From Thiodiazotropha sp040506975 (GTDB lineage: Bacteria; Pseudomonadota; Gammaproteobacteria; Chromatiales; Chromatiaceae), in contig OZ242974.1 in assembly GCA_965211775.1 (NCBI GenBank), positions 4,774,001 to 4,838,000 on the forward strand: DNA of 64,000 nt, written 5' to 3'. The notes beneath the pieces are model-generated. The model was not told the DNA's origin. It did no database searches and was given only the letters and a program-made list of their open reading frames with translations. The position numbers were made by a program, and so were the translations under genes. Of the stretch, positions 24,461 through 33,108 are shown in pieces. Every line of letters starts with the position of its first letter. Position 1 is the first letter of the stretch.

Positions 24461-25489
24461 CCTGATTACTCATGAGGCTCAGCTATTGAGCCTGTGGTGC
24501 AAGCATAATGGAACCTACTGAATAAAAGAGGATTTCATCATGCCGAGAAATACTATTCAATTTCAAAAAGGTCTTGGTTTGCACGATTTTCTGGAACAAT
24601 ATGGGACCGAGGATCAGTGTCGACAGGCATTGTATGATTTGCGCTGGCCGACGGGCTATGTCTGCCCTGAGTGCGGCAACACAACAGGCTGTGAACTCAA
24701 AAAGCGTCAGATATATCAATGTCACAAGTGCCATCATCAGACTTCCCTGACCGCCGGCAGCATCTTCCATGGCACCAAGCTGCCGCTGAGAACGTGGTTT
24801 CTTGCGATCTATCTGTTGACCCAACGCAAGAAAAGTATCTCGGCGCTGCAACTTTCCCGCGAAATCGGGGTGAACTACAATACGGCCTGGCGACTCAAGC
24901 ATAAGTTGATGCAGGTGATGATGGAACGTGAGCGTGGAAAAAAACTGGCCGGTCGCATCGAATTGGATGATGCTTATCTCGGAGGCGAGCAAGCCGGTAA
25001 GCGTGGTCGTGGGTCGCGCAACAAAATCCCTTTCGTAGCTGCTGTTGAGACGACGCGGGACGGCAGGCCCATGAAAATTCAACTGCGTCGTGTAAGGGGC
25101 TTCCGCAAACGTGAAATCGCCCGCTACGCCCGCTCCTGCTTGATGCCTGGCAGCGAAGTCTTTACCGATGGGCTTTGGTACTTTAGTGGCGTGACAACCG
25201 CTGATTGCCATCATAACCCCATGGTGACGGGTGGTGGGCGCCAAAGTGTCCAGTATTCGTGCTTCAAATGGGTAAACACGATGTTGGGTAATGTCAAAAA
25301 CAGTCTGTTGGGTACTTTTCATGCGATTCGAGATAAACATGTGTCGCGTTATCTTGCTGAGTTCGAATATCGGTTTAACCGCCGTTTCGATTTACCCGCC
25401 ATGATTGAACGATTGCTTTTTGCCGCTCTTCGCACTCCACCTATGCCATATCGCCTCTTGAGAATGGCTGAGGTTTAGGGGTAATCAGG
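24461..25489 (+). mobile_element. IS1595-family element, copy C
   Basis: A 1029-bp element flanked by the 8-bp duplication TTCTTTTT (24453-24460 and 25490-25497). It inserted about ten bases before the ribosome site of the cysteine hydrolase gene, so that gene has lost its own promoter and, if expressed, depends on read-through or an outward promoter in the IS. Confidence 0.95.
24540..25478 (+). CDS. IS1595-family transposase, copy C
   Basis: Full-length copy carrying Tyr in DGLWYFSG instead of Cys. Only copy F (50134-51072) shares this change, so C and F are the closest relatives among the seven. Confidence 0.95.
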   Translation: MPRNTIQFQKGLGLHDFLEQYGTEDQCRQALYDLRWPTGYVCPECGNTTGCELKKRQIYQCHKCHHQTSLTAGSIFHGTKLPLRTWFLAIYLLTQRKKSISALQLSREIGVNYNTAWRLKHKLMQVMMERERGKKLAGRIELDDAYLGGEQAGKRGRGSRNKIPFVAAVETTRDGRPMKIQLRRVRGFRKREIARYARSCLMPGSEVFTDGLWYFSGVTTADCHHNPMVTGGGRQSVQYSCFKWVNTMLGNVKNSLLGTFHAIRDKHVSRYLAEFEYRFNRRFDLPAMIERLLFAALRTPPMPYRLLRMAEV

Positions 25490-25508
25490 TTCTTTTTTGG
25501 GAGGAGAG

Positions 25509-26183
25509 ATGAACTGGAAACAGGCATATCGTTCTTTTTACTATCAAGGCGCACCTGACCCTCAAGACCTCGATCTTCGCTATCAAAACACCGCATTGCT
25601 GACCATTGACATACAGAATGTTTATATGAAACCCGCTGAAGACCCAATTGAACGAGCGCGTTGGGCACCGTTCAGGAAGCGAATGAGGGAGATCGTCATT
25701 CCAACCACCCGCGATCTGCAGGACCGCTTCCGCCGAAATAAAATCGATGTCCTCCATGCCCGGATTGCCTGTCTTCTCGATGACGGGCGCGATCGGTCAC
25801 TCAGTCAAAAGAAACCGGGCTGGAACTACCTGCTGCTGCCGCTAAATTCGGAGGACTCGCAAATAGTGCCTGGGTTAAGCCCTGCAGCGGGAGAGATCGT
25901 CGTAAGCAAAACAACAGACAGTGCGCTTACCGGCACCAACCTTAGATTGGTGCTGCACAACATGGGAATCGAAAACGTCATCATGTGCGGCATATTTACC
26001 GACCAATGTGTCTCTTCCACTGTGAGAAGCCTTGCAGACGAGAGCTTTAATGTAGTGGTTGTTGAAGACTGCTGCGCGGCAGGTACCGATGAACTACACT
26101 ATAGGGAGCTGGAGATCATCAATATGATCTATTGCCACGTCATATCCAGTAAAGAGCTGATAGACATCATGGATCTGGCTTAA
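25509..26183 (+). CDS. Isochorismatase-like cysteine hydrolase
   Basis: A 224-residue enzyme of the isochorismatase superfamily (nicotinamidase, N-carbamoyl hydrolases and relatives). The catalytic triad is visible: Asp in LLTIDIQNVY, Lys in VVSKTTDSAL and Cys in GIFTDQCVSSTVR. The region before the triad Lys is long and hydrophobic. The amide or ester substrate is unknown. The ATG at 25509 has GGGAGGAGAG directly upstream; a TTG at 25497 is in frame but lies in the IS target duplication. IS1595 copy C has displaced the promoter. Confidence 0.85.
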   Translation: MNWKQAYRSFYYQGAPDPQDLDLRYQNTALLTIDIQNVYMKPAEDPIERARWAPFRKRMREIVIPTTRDLQDRFRRNKIDVLHARIACLLDDGRDRSLSQKKPGWNYLLLPLNSEDSQIVPGLSPAAGEIVVSKTTDSALTGTNLRLVLHNMGIENVIMCGIFTDQCVSSTVRSLADESFNVVVVEDCCAAGTDELHYRELEIINMIYCHVISSKELIDIMDLA

Positions 26184-26324
26184 TCAATCTTCACGCACGC
26201 CGGTTCTGAAAATACCACTTATACAGCTTCCGGCCACACGATGGATATACCCAACCGCTCTTTGAAAACATCGTTGTAATTATGATCTTGGATTGCATGC
26301 TTTACCCCACGCAAAGGTAAAAAT

Positions 26325-26606
26325 ATGAAAGCGATATGGAATGGCGGATTACTGGCCGAAAGCAACAGAACCCTGATTGTTGAGGGCAACCATTACTTCC
26401 CTCCTGATTCACTAAACCGGGAGTACTTCAGAAACAGTGATACGACGTCATTGTGCGCCTGGAAAGGCATGGCCAGCTATTACACGATCTGTGTCGGCGA
26501 TAAGATCAATCCGGATGCGGCCAGGTACTACCCCTCACCTTCATCGGCCGCAGCGGAGATCAGGAACCATGTGGCATTTTGGCATGGTGTGGAGGTCACC
26601 GAGTGA
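26325..26606 (+). CDS. DUF427 family protein
   Basis: A 93-residue single-domain protein of the DUF427 family, recognised from KAIWNGGLLAES near the start, NHYFPPDSLNREYF, CAWKGMASYYTI and the end IRNHVAFWHGVEV. The fold is a small beta barrel and the function is not established. The stop overlaps the start of the AraC-type gene by one base (TGATG at 26604-26608), which implies translational coupling. Confidence 0.85.
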   Translation: MKAIWNGGLLAESNRTLIVEGNHYFPPDSLNREYFRNSDTTSLCAWKGMASYYTICVGDKINPDAARYYPSPSSAAAEIRNHVAFWHGVEVTE

Positions 26607-26989
26607 TGAAAAACAGCAGCGATGTGGGATTCGTCGCCGCACTGGCCGATGAGAAGATAGGCAAGGCATTGAGCGGAATTCACGAATCGCCCTCCCATAA
26701 TTGGAATGTCGAACGCCTGGCGCAAGTTGCCGGTATGTCGTGTTCGGCATTCTCCGGACGATTCAAGCACCTCGTCGGGTTGTCGCCAATGCACTATCTG
26801 AGCCGCTGGCGCATGGCCAAGGCTCATCAACTCTTTCACTCCGGAAACCACTCGGTGACTCAGGTTGCGGCACTCTCCGGCTATCTGTCGGGAGCAGCAT
26901 TCGCAAAGGCGTTTAAGAGACAGTTCGGTTATGGCCCGGGAGTGGCGCGAAAAAACAAACCGCCAAACCCGGCCGAAACCGGGTCATAG
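26606..26989 (+). CDS. Short AraC-type transcription factor (DNA-binding domain only)
   Basis: A 127-residue protein consisting almost only of the two helix-turn-helix units of AraC/XylS regulators: WNVERLAQVAGMSCSAFSGR and VTQVAALSGYLSGAAFAKAF, followed by FKRQFGYGP. Full AraC proteins have an extra sensing domain of about 150 residues, frequently a cupin in this subgroup, which is missing. It overlaps DUF427 by one base and its last six bases overlap the end of the convergent DUF302 gene. The frame is open to 26579, but 26606 gives the coupled start. Confidence 0.8.
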   Translation: MKNSSDVGFVAALADEKIGKALSGIHESPSHNWNVERLAQVAGMSCSAFSGRFKHLVGLSPMHYLSRWRMAKAHQLFHSGNHSVTQVAALSGYLSGAAFAKAFKRQFGYGPGVARKNKPPNPAETGS

Positions 26990-27367
26990 TGCATCACGCA
27001 CCCTTTCCAGGCGGCTTTTTACATCCCTCGCCATATCCGCGATTTTCTCTCCTTCCACGAGTTGCAACACGGCAACCGGATCCATGAAGGCAACTGTAAT
27101 ACCACCGCCCTCCTCCTGACGAATGACTACGTTGCAGGGCAATAACAGGCCGATATCCGGTTCAGCATCGATCGCCTGATTCGCCAATGACGGGTTGCAG
27201 GCGCCCAAAATCTTGTAGGGACGTTTCTCGATACCCAGCTTCATCTTCATCGTCGCCTGGACGTCGATCTCAGTCAGCACCCCGAACCCTTCATTTTTCA
27301 GGGCCTCCACGACCCGAGTTTCAACCCGCTCCAGATCACCTTCAACACTGGTTTTGAAGCTATACAT
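26984..27367 (-). CDS. Cytosolic DUF302 family protein
   Basis: A 127-residue protein without a signal peptide. The DUF302 signature is clear: YKILGACNPSLANQAID, then DIGLLLPCNVVIRQ and a final helix. The frame is open to 27427 but the ATG at 27367 has AAGAGGTG seven bases upstream and matches the usual family start (YSFKTSVEG). It is convergent with the AraC-type gene and overlaps it by six bases. The second DUF302 member in this window (4191-4700) is exported, so the two serve different compartments. Confidence 0.85.
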   Translation of the reverse strand: MYSFKTSVEGDLERVETRVVEALKNEGFGVLTEIDVQATMKMKLGIEKRPYKILGACNPSLANQAIDAEPDIGLLLPCNVVIRQEEGGGITVAFMDPVAVLQLVEGEKIADMARDVKSRLERVRDAL

Positions 27368-27670
27368 AAAACACCTCTTGTATATATATATGCTTAGACA
27401 CATTCGTAGTGGCCGACAATGCTCCATAAACTATCCGAGGATAGCATTGATAAACGCCAAATAGGCCCCAAGAGAATTATGTGTTCCCCCCCTCGTTGGA
27501 GCCGTTGACCTGACCTAGCCGATTCATTCAGGCAACCTTGGCCTGCAACCGATCGACATGGCCATGGGGTACAGAGTGAAGAAATAGAGCCTACTGCCGA
27601 CAACTGGAATGACTACACTCGATATTGTTTAATTGAGGGCTATCACAGTGACTCTAGGACCTGTTCGCTA

Positions 27671-27964
27671 TATAAGATACCTGGCAAGGGGCCTGTTTCT
27701 GACGCTCCTTTTCTCGCCCCCCTCCTGGCCAATAAATTCGAAACCATCGGCGGAGGCGTCTCCGGCTCGACCCGGGTCAAGATCGAATACCTGCAGGTAA
27801 TCGCCTACGCCGCAGGCGGGATCTTTCTGATCGCCGGGATTCTGGCGATTGTGATGCACAACAGCAATGCACAGACATTGAACTATACCATGTGGAAACC
27901 CTCCGCCGCGGTATTCTTTCTGTTGAGTATCGGCGCATTCGCGGCAGCCGTTCTGATGAAATAG
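27671..27964 (+). pseudogene. Membrane protein C-terminal fragment without a start codon
   Basis: An open frame ending at TAG 27962-27964 contains two convincing membrane helices, YLQVIAYAAGGIFLIAGILA and AAVFFLLSIGAFAAAVL, joined by a short loop, with LLANKFETIGGG before them. No ATG, GTG or TTG start is found in frame near the conserved part, and a dispersed repeat (27654-27668) lies directly upstream. It is therefore probably the tail of a lost gene. No family is recognised. The preceding stretch 27368-27653 holds nothing recognisable. Confidence 0.45.
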
Positions 27965-28078
27965 GGCCGATACGCCTATGTGCAACAGCATCCCCCGCAT
28001 GCAGAGGCAAGATCGACACACTGGGTGATAGGCCGATGATCCCCGGGATTGGAACAACCATCAGACAAACAAAGCGCC

Positions 28079-28486
28079 TTACGTGGGAAAATCACCGGCA
28101 TATTTGTCGATCCATTCCAGGGCCGCCTCTTCCCCCGTGAGATCGCGTCCCTGTGACTGTTTTATGCTTTGCTTATAGTGTTCGATATAACAGAGCTGCT
28201 CGACCATGCGTACCGCATAAGCCGTCTCCTCCTCAGAGAATTTGATGCCTACAAGATAATTGTCCCGTTCCTTATGGCACCATACCACGATACCTGTGGC
28301 GTGAAATTGGGGCGGTGTAATGGGGATAGCGATATAGATCTCGGTGCCGGCATCTATCTTCACATCGGACATAAAACAGAGCCCCCCTTCACTGTAGTTA
28401 GTCAAGGTTTCACGATTGGTGGAGGCCTGCCCCCCAATCTGGAAATCGATCGGCACATCAGTCGGATGTCGGATATATAGGCGCAT
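28079..28486 (-). CDS. PilZ domain protein
   Basis: A 135-residue c-di-GMP receptor. The binding signature is intact: RLYIR at residues 2-6 (RxxxR) and NYSEGG about 25 residues later (D/NxSxxG), followed by the beta barrel with IPITPPQFHATGIVVWC. The C-terminal 40 residues are helical and extend beyond the barrel. No enzyme domain is attached, so it acts as an adaptor. It fits with the other c-di-GMP proteins in the window (31619-32800 and 41615-43705). Confidence 0.85.
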   Translation of the reverse strand: MRLYIRHPTDVPIDFQIGGQASTNRETLTNYSEGGLCFMSDVKIDAGTEIYIAIPITPPQFHATGIVVWCHKERDNYLVGIKFSEEETAYAVRMVEQLCYIEHYKQSIKQSQGRDLTGEEAALEWIDKYAGDFPT

Positions 28487-28622
28487 TTCTGTTTTTTCTC
28501 ACCACAATCCAGGACTGAGGCAAATTCTGATAACACGATTAGCGGGAACAACTCCTGTTATCATGATCCTGGTTATAACAAAAGCAAAGGAAGCGGATTT
28601 TTGCAAGTTACGATGAAATACA

Positions 28623-28637
28623 CTAGGGCCTGTCTCC
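28623..28637 (+). repeat. Dispersed repeat, short form (CTAGGGCCTGTCTCC)
   Basis: Matches the first bases of the repeat family described at 31571-31602; it lies 50 bases before argE. Confidence 0.35.
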
Positions 28638-28686
28638 CCGTTTAACCGGGTTGCAAGATGTCATCCTTGACCACAGAATCTGAACC

Positions 28687-29832
28687 ATGAAAAGAATGAC
28701 ATTGCCAGGCGCCCTAAGCCGCCTGATCAACGCCGCCTCAGTCAGCAGCGTCAACCCTGCCTGGGACATGAGCAACCGGGAGGTCATCGAGCACCTCGAA
28801 AGCTGGTTCGATGCCTTGGGTTTCAGGACCGAAGTACTCACCATTCCCGGTCATCCCGACAAATTCAATCTGATCGCCAGCGCCGGTCAGGGAGATGAGG
28901 GTCTGGTGCTTTCGGGCCATACAGATACCGTTCCCTTCGATGAAGCGAAATGGCACAGTGACCCGCTGAAGCTGCAAGAAAGGGACGGGCGCTTTTACGG
29001 TATGGGAAGCGCTGACATGAAGGGTTTTTTTGCCGTCATGATCGAAGCGATTCGGGAAGTGCCGCTGCAGCATCTGAAACAGCCTCTGGTCATCATCGCC
29101 ACGGCGGATGAAGAGAGTACGATGTGTGGCGCAAAGTCACTCACCGGTCTGCATCGCCGGCTGGGACGTCATGCGATTATAGGCGAGCCAACCGACATGA
29201 AGCCGGTAAGGCTGCACAAGGGCATTTCCATGGAGTCGATTCGGATCAACGGCAAGTCGGGGCACTCAAGTGATCCCTCCCTCGGAGTGAATGCCCTGGA
29301 TGCTATGTATCAGGCCCTTGGCGAAGTCATCCAATGGCGAAGCGAACTGCAACAGCGTTATCAAAACCAGGCCTTCAAAGTCGCGTTTCCGACGATCAAT
29401 CTGGGCCATATCCATGGCGGGGACAACCCGAATCGGATCTGCGGTCAATGCGAACTGCAGTTCGATCTGCGCCCATTGCCCGGGATGTCGCTGGATAATC
29501 TGCGTGGTGAATTGAGACAAAGGCTGAGTAAACGTCTGCATGACGCCGACTTGAACTGGGAGTTGACGCCGGTCTTCGACGGCATACCGGCAATGGAGAC
29601 GCCGCGGGAGGCCGCAATTGTCCAGGCCGTGGAACAGCTCACCGGCGCCGAGTCGGGGGCGGTTGCCTTTGCTACCGAAGGCCCCTTTTTCAACAGCATG
29701 GGAATGCAGACTGTTATCTGCGGCCCCGGCAGCATCGAACAGGCCCATCAGCCGGACGAGTATCTGCCGCTAAAGCATATTCAACCCGCGATCAACCTGA
29801 TACGGTCTCTGATCAGGCAATTCTGTTTATAG
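28687..29832 (+). CDS. argE: N-acetylornithine deacetylase
   Basis: M20-family zinc hydrolase of 381 residues that releases ornithine from N-acetylornithine in the linear arginine pathway. Metal-binding and catalytic pieces are seen in order: SGHTDTVPF (His, catalytic Asp), GSADMKGF (bridging Asp), ATADEEST (catalytic Glu and Glu ligand), GEPTDM, and the C-terminal His in IEQAHQPDEY. The central dimerisation domain contains GKSGHSSDP. argA starts 17 bases downstream, so the two form an operon. Confidence 0.9.
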   Translation: MKRMTLPGALSRLINAASVSSVNPAWDMSNREVIEHLESWFDALGFRTEVLTIPGHPDKFNLIASAGQGDEGLVLSGHTDTVPFDEAKWHSDPLKLQERDGRFYGMGSADMKGFFAVMIEAIREVPLQHLKQPLVIIATADEESTMCGAKSLTGLHRRLGRHAIIGEPTDMKPVRLHKGISMESIRINGKSGHSSDPSLGVNALDAMYQALGEVIQWRSELQQRYQNQAFKVAFPTINLGHIHGGDNPNRICGQCELQFDLRPLPGMSLDNLRGELRQRLSKRLHDADLNWELTPVFDGIPAMETPREAAIVQAVEQLTGAESGAVAFATEGPFFNSMGMQTVICGPGSIEQAHQPDEYLPLKHIQPAINLIRSLIRQFCL

Positions 29833-29849
29833 ACAATGGGTTAAACTGT

Positions 29850-31178
29850 ATGACAAAACCCACGAACAATGTTCCAGACAGCTTCGTCGACTGGTTTCGG
29901 GGCTCATCCCCGTATATCCATGCCCATCGAGGCCGCACCTTCATCATCTCCTTCGGGGGAGAGGCGGTTGTGGATGCCGGATTCGCCAACCTGATACACG
30001 ACATCGCCCTCTTGCATGGGTTGGGAATACGCCTCGTATTGGTTCACGGCGCCCGTCCTCAAATCGAGGAACGACTCAAGACCCGGGGTGTGAAAACAGC
30101 ATATGTCGAAGGCCTCCGCGTCACCGACAATGCTGCATTGACCTGTGTAAAAGAGGCTGCCGGATCGGTACGGGTGGAGATAGAGGCCCTGTTGTCGATG
30201 GGATTGGCAAACTCGCCCATGGCGGGTGTCCGCATCCGGGCTGCCTCGGGAAACTTTGTCACCGCCAAGCCGATCGGTGTCAGGAACGGCATCGACTACT
30301 GTCATACCGGTGAAGTCCGCCGTGTGGACGCAACAGGGCTGGAACAACGGCTACAGGCAGGGGCCATCGCCATTGTACCGCCGCTGGGGTACTCCCCTAC
30401 AGGCGAGGTGTTCAATCTGAGTTCCGCCGACGTCGCCGCATCGGTGGCAGTAGCATTGGGCGCCGAGAAACTGATCTCTCTTGTCGAAGCCAAAGGGGTG
30501 ACTGACTCGCGCAACCAACTGATCACGAACATTGTTCCAAAACAGGTTGATGCGTTGCTGCAACGGCGTAAAAAGATGGCGGATGATCTCAGGCAGCATC
30601 TCGAGGCGGCCGTCTATGCGTGCCGCAGTGGCGTCAAGCGCATCCATATCGTCAACCGTAAGCGAGACGGGGCGCTGCTGAAAGAGCTCTTCACCCGGGA
30701 CGGTATCGGCACGCTTATCACCGCAGAGCCCTATGAAGAGACCCGTACTGCCCGTATCGATGATATGGGCGGCCTATTGGAACTGATTGAGCCACTCGAA
30801 GAGACAGGTGTTCTGGTTCGGCGTTCCCGTGAGCTGCTGGAGACGGAGATCGACGGTTTTACCCTAATGGAGAGGGATGGCATGGCGATTGCGTGTGCCG
30901 CACTCTTCCCCTATCCCAAGGAGGCGATGGCCGAACTGGCCTGCGTGGTGGTGCATCCCGACTATCGGGGCAGTGACCGGGGTGACCGGCTGTTGTCTTA
31001 TATGGAAAGAAAAGCGCAGCAGAATGGGATAGATAAGCTTTTCATATTGACCACCCAAGCCGCTCACTGGTTCAGGGAACGGGGTTTTGTACAGGCCGAT
31101 CTGCGTGACCTGCCAATGCGCAAACAGGCACTCTACAACTACCGTCGTAACGCAAAAGTCTTCATGAAGAAGATCTGA
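29850..31178 (+). CDS. argA: N-acetylglutamate synthase
   Basis: First enzyme of arginine synthesis, 442 residues. The N-terminal two thirds is an amino-acid-kinase-like domain (FIISFGGEAVVD, LVLVHGARPQIEERL) that binds arginine for feedback control; the C-terminal third is a GNAT acetyltransferase with ACVVVHPDYRGSDRGDRLL, the acetyl-CoA loop. This is the classical two-domain bacterial form. Having argE directly upstream rather than an ArgJ gene suggests the linear pathway. Confidence 0.92.
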   Translation: MTKPTNNVPDSFVDWFRGSSPYIHAHRGRTFIISFGGEAVVDAGFANLIHDIALLHGLGIRLVLVHGARPQIEERLKTRGVKTAYVEGLRVTDNAALTCVKEAAGSVRVEIEALLSMGLANSPMAGVRIRAASGNFVTAKPIGVRNGIDYCHTGEVRRVDATGLEQRLQAGAIAIVPPLGYSPTGEVFNLSSADVAASVAVALGAEKLISLVEAKGVTDSRNQLITNIVPKQVDALLQRRKKMADDLRQHLEAAVYACRSGVKRIHIVNRKRDGALLKELFTRDGIGTLITAEPYEETRTARIDDMGGLLELIEPLEETGVLVRRSRELLETEIDGFTLMERDGMAIACAALFPYPKEAMAELACVVVHPDYRGSDRGDRLLSYMERKAQQNGIDKLFILTTQAAHWFRERGFVQADLRDLPMRKQALYNYRRNAKVFMKKI

Positions 31179-31200
31179 TCCACGACATTCGCAGAAAGGA

Positions 31201-31222
31201 CGCCCCGGGAAGTCCCTGGGCG
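31201..31222 (+). terminator. GC-rich hairpin after argA
   Basis: CGCCC-GGG (31201-31209) can pair with CCC-GGGCG (31214-31222) with one internal mismatch. Only a short CCTATTT follows, so termination is uncertain. Confidence 0.35.
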
Positions 31223-31312
31223 CCCCCTATTTCCCCACTAAAATACTCTGTTATATTCACGGATCTCCTGCTAATAATTGTTTCGTGATCTGAAACAGAC
31301 GAGGAGACAACC

Positions 31313-31453
31313 ATGACAGAGGCAATAGCGGACCTCCAGCGCCTAACCTGCTATACTCTGCTGTTAATGGGTTTTATGTTGTTGATCGTGAACCACGTGA
31401 GCGTTGTTTTGGGAGATCCCTGGCTTATACCGGAGTTTCTAAAGATTCAGTAG
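31313..31453 (+). CDS. Small membrane protein (46 residues)
   Basis: ATG at 31313 is preceded by a strong ribosome site GAGGAGA (31301-31307). The product is 46 residues with one membrane helix, TLLLMGFMLLIVNHVSVVL, a short polar N-terminus and the tail IPEFLKIQ. It is well below usual annotation size limits. No homologue is recognised. It lies between argA and a diguanylate-cyclase-like gene of opposite orientation, so it is probably transcribed alone or by read-through from argA. Confidence 0.5.
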   Translation: MTEAIADLQRLTCYTLLLMGFMLLIVNHVSVVLGDPWLIPEFLKIQ

Positions 31454-31570
31454 ACAATGGGGTTGTCACCTCGGCATCCTACAGCATGAGGCGCAGCAAC
31501 AGATCGACAGGCCTACTTTTTATGAAAGGATACCAGGCCCGCGCGGGGCCAGCTTTGTTGCAGACCCGGC

Positions 31571-31602
31571 TGCGCCGATTGGATTAGTGTTAACGGGCCC
31601 TA
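31571..31602 (-). repeat. Dispersed repeat, long form
   Basis: On the minus strand the unit reads CTAGGGCCCGTTAACACTAA followed by TCCAATCGGCGC. The unit at 63359-63392 (CTAGGTCCTGTCAACACTAT then TCCAATTCGCC) matches it over about 30 bases with few changes, and 5351-5377 is a third, more diverged member. Confidence 0.55.
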
Positions 31603-31618
31603 GTCTAAAGACAACTTT

Positions 31619-32800
31619 CTATTCTGCAGCCATTCCAATTTCTTCATTGCAAATGACATATCGGTCCTTACCTTGTCTCTTCGCATCATCTCTGCGCGTA
31701 TCGACCAGTTCCAACATACTGGACCATTCCTCAATATCATCGGCCGATCTTTCGCAAACCCCGATACTGGCCGTGACCGGGCGCCCATCAGGCAGGGTGC
31801 CGAGGCCCTGATTGAGAACCCGTTGCGCAATAATCCTTGCCCCCTTGCAATCAGTACCCGGCAAAATCATCATAAAAACCTTTTCCCCCCAATGGACCAG
31901 CATATCGTTGTGGCGCAGGCCATCGGACAATATATCCGCCGCTTCCAGCACGACATGATCATAAGTCGCATAATCAAATTCAGCGATGATGTTCTGCACA
32001 TTATCGAGATCAACAAGCGCGATACTCAGAAATTCATTTTGTAATTTAGCCTGCTGAAAGGCCTTTGCCAGACTCTGCACTCCGGACTTTCTGGTCTGCG
32101 CACCCGTAACGGGATCATGATCGGTGCGTGTTATCATCAAGATCATATACTGCAACTGTATCGTGGATGTGAATAACACAATCCCCAGAATGATTATCAG
32201 CAGCCACAAGGTCGGCAATAGCTCCAATGCCGGTACAGTCGAATAGTAACTCCAACCCGTCACAGTCAGCATGGCTATCAACAATGCCAATACCGCACAC
32301 TCCAGGAGTGTCAGTGGAAACAAACCCAACAGGCCAACTGCGATGTAGGGCAAGAGTGTATATAGCGCCAGCGGAAGATGATAAACAGTTTCCGGTGGAA
32401 CCAACGCCAAATAGTGAGCAGAGGCAAAGAACGTCAGCGGCAGATTGATCAGCATTCCCGCCAGCAGCAGCAGGCTCGTCTTAAGCGCGGCCTGTTCTGT
32501 ACGATAACGTGCCAGATAGACAAAATGTACAGTCGACAACAACCTGATCGCCGCAATTGGCCAAAACAGATTTAATGGCAGAAGCAAGAAGTCGACGACC
32601 AGCCAGAGGGGAATCAAGATTGATAACAGCGAAGCGATAAAGCGTATTCGTTCAAGCAACAGCTCAGCGCGATGTTTACGCATGTACGCCGGGTGCTCGT
32701 CCGAGGATATGAGTTTATCCAGTTCACCTATCGAGTAGATGCGGGAGTTATCCCCAAGATGTTGAATAAACGATCTGAATACCGACATGGCCTGTTCCAT
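31619..32800 (-). CDS. Membrane protein with degenerate GGDEF domain
   Basis: About 393 residues: a short cytosolic N-terminus, five or six membrane helices (roughly residues 50-210) and a C-terminal GGDEF-fold domain with DPVTGAQTRK at its start and LVDLDNVQNIIAEF for the first metal-binding strand. The active-site hairpin reads HWGEKVF where active enzymes have RxGGDEF or RxGGEEF, so both key glycine and acidic positions are altered and cyclase activity is unlikely. The start is taken as the ATG at 32800; 32788 is also possible. It may act as a c-di-GMP or GTP sensor, or be decaying. Confidence 0.75.
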   Translation of the reverse strand: MEQAMSVFRSFIQHLGDNSRIYSIGELDKLISSDEHPAYMRKHRAELLLERIRFIASLLSILIPLWLVVDFLLLPLNLFWPIAAIRLLSTVHFVYLARYRTEQAALKTSLLLLAGMLINLPLTFFASAHYLALVPPETVYHLPLALYTLLPYIAVGLLGLFPLTLLECAVLALLIAMLTVTGWSYYSTVPALELLPTLWLLIIILGIVLFTSTIQLQYMILMITRTDHDPVTGAQTRKSGVQSLAKAFQQAKLQNEFLSIALVDLDNVQNIIAEFDYATYDHVVLEAADILSDGLRHNDMLVHWGEKVFMMILPGTDCKGARIIAQRVLNQGLGTLPDGRPVTASIGVCERSADDIEEWSSMLELVDTRRDDAKRQGKDRYVICNEEIGMAAE

Positions 32801-33108
32801 TGGGTCAGGGGACCCCAATCCTGTTTATTTATACGAGCATATATCAAACAGCGCATCTGCAACAAGCACCGGTCAACAAGCCAAACAAGCACTGATTCCA
32901 CAGGTAATTACCAAAGCCTTTTTAATATCGGCTTACCTGACGCTATCGTGTTCGAAAGGGGTTGATCAATACATGAGCAGTATCTCTGCATGGCCTCAAG
33001 TCACTCACAAAAAAATGACAGCAGACACTTCTTACCGAAGCATCTGCCGCCAAGCTCTGGCAAAACATTGACACTGTAAAAAGTATAGGTTAAAGGCTCC
33101 GAAAAAAA
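32801..33108. other. Intergenic stretch
   Basis: No gene or structured element is recognised between the degenerate GGDEF gene and the end of the DUF5666 gene. Confidence 0.4.
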
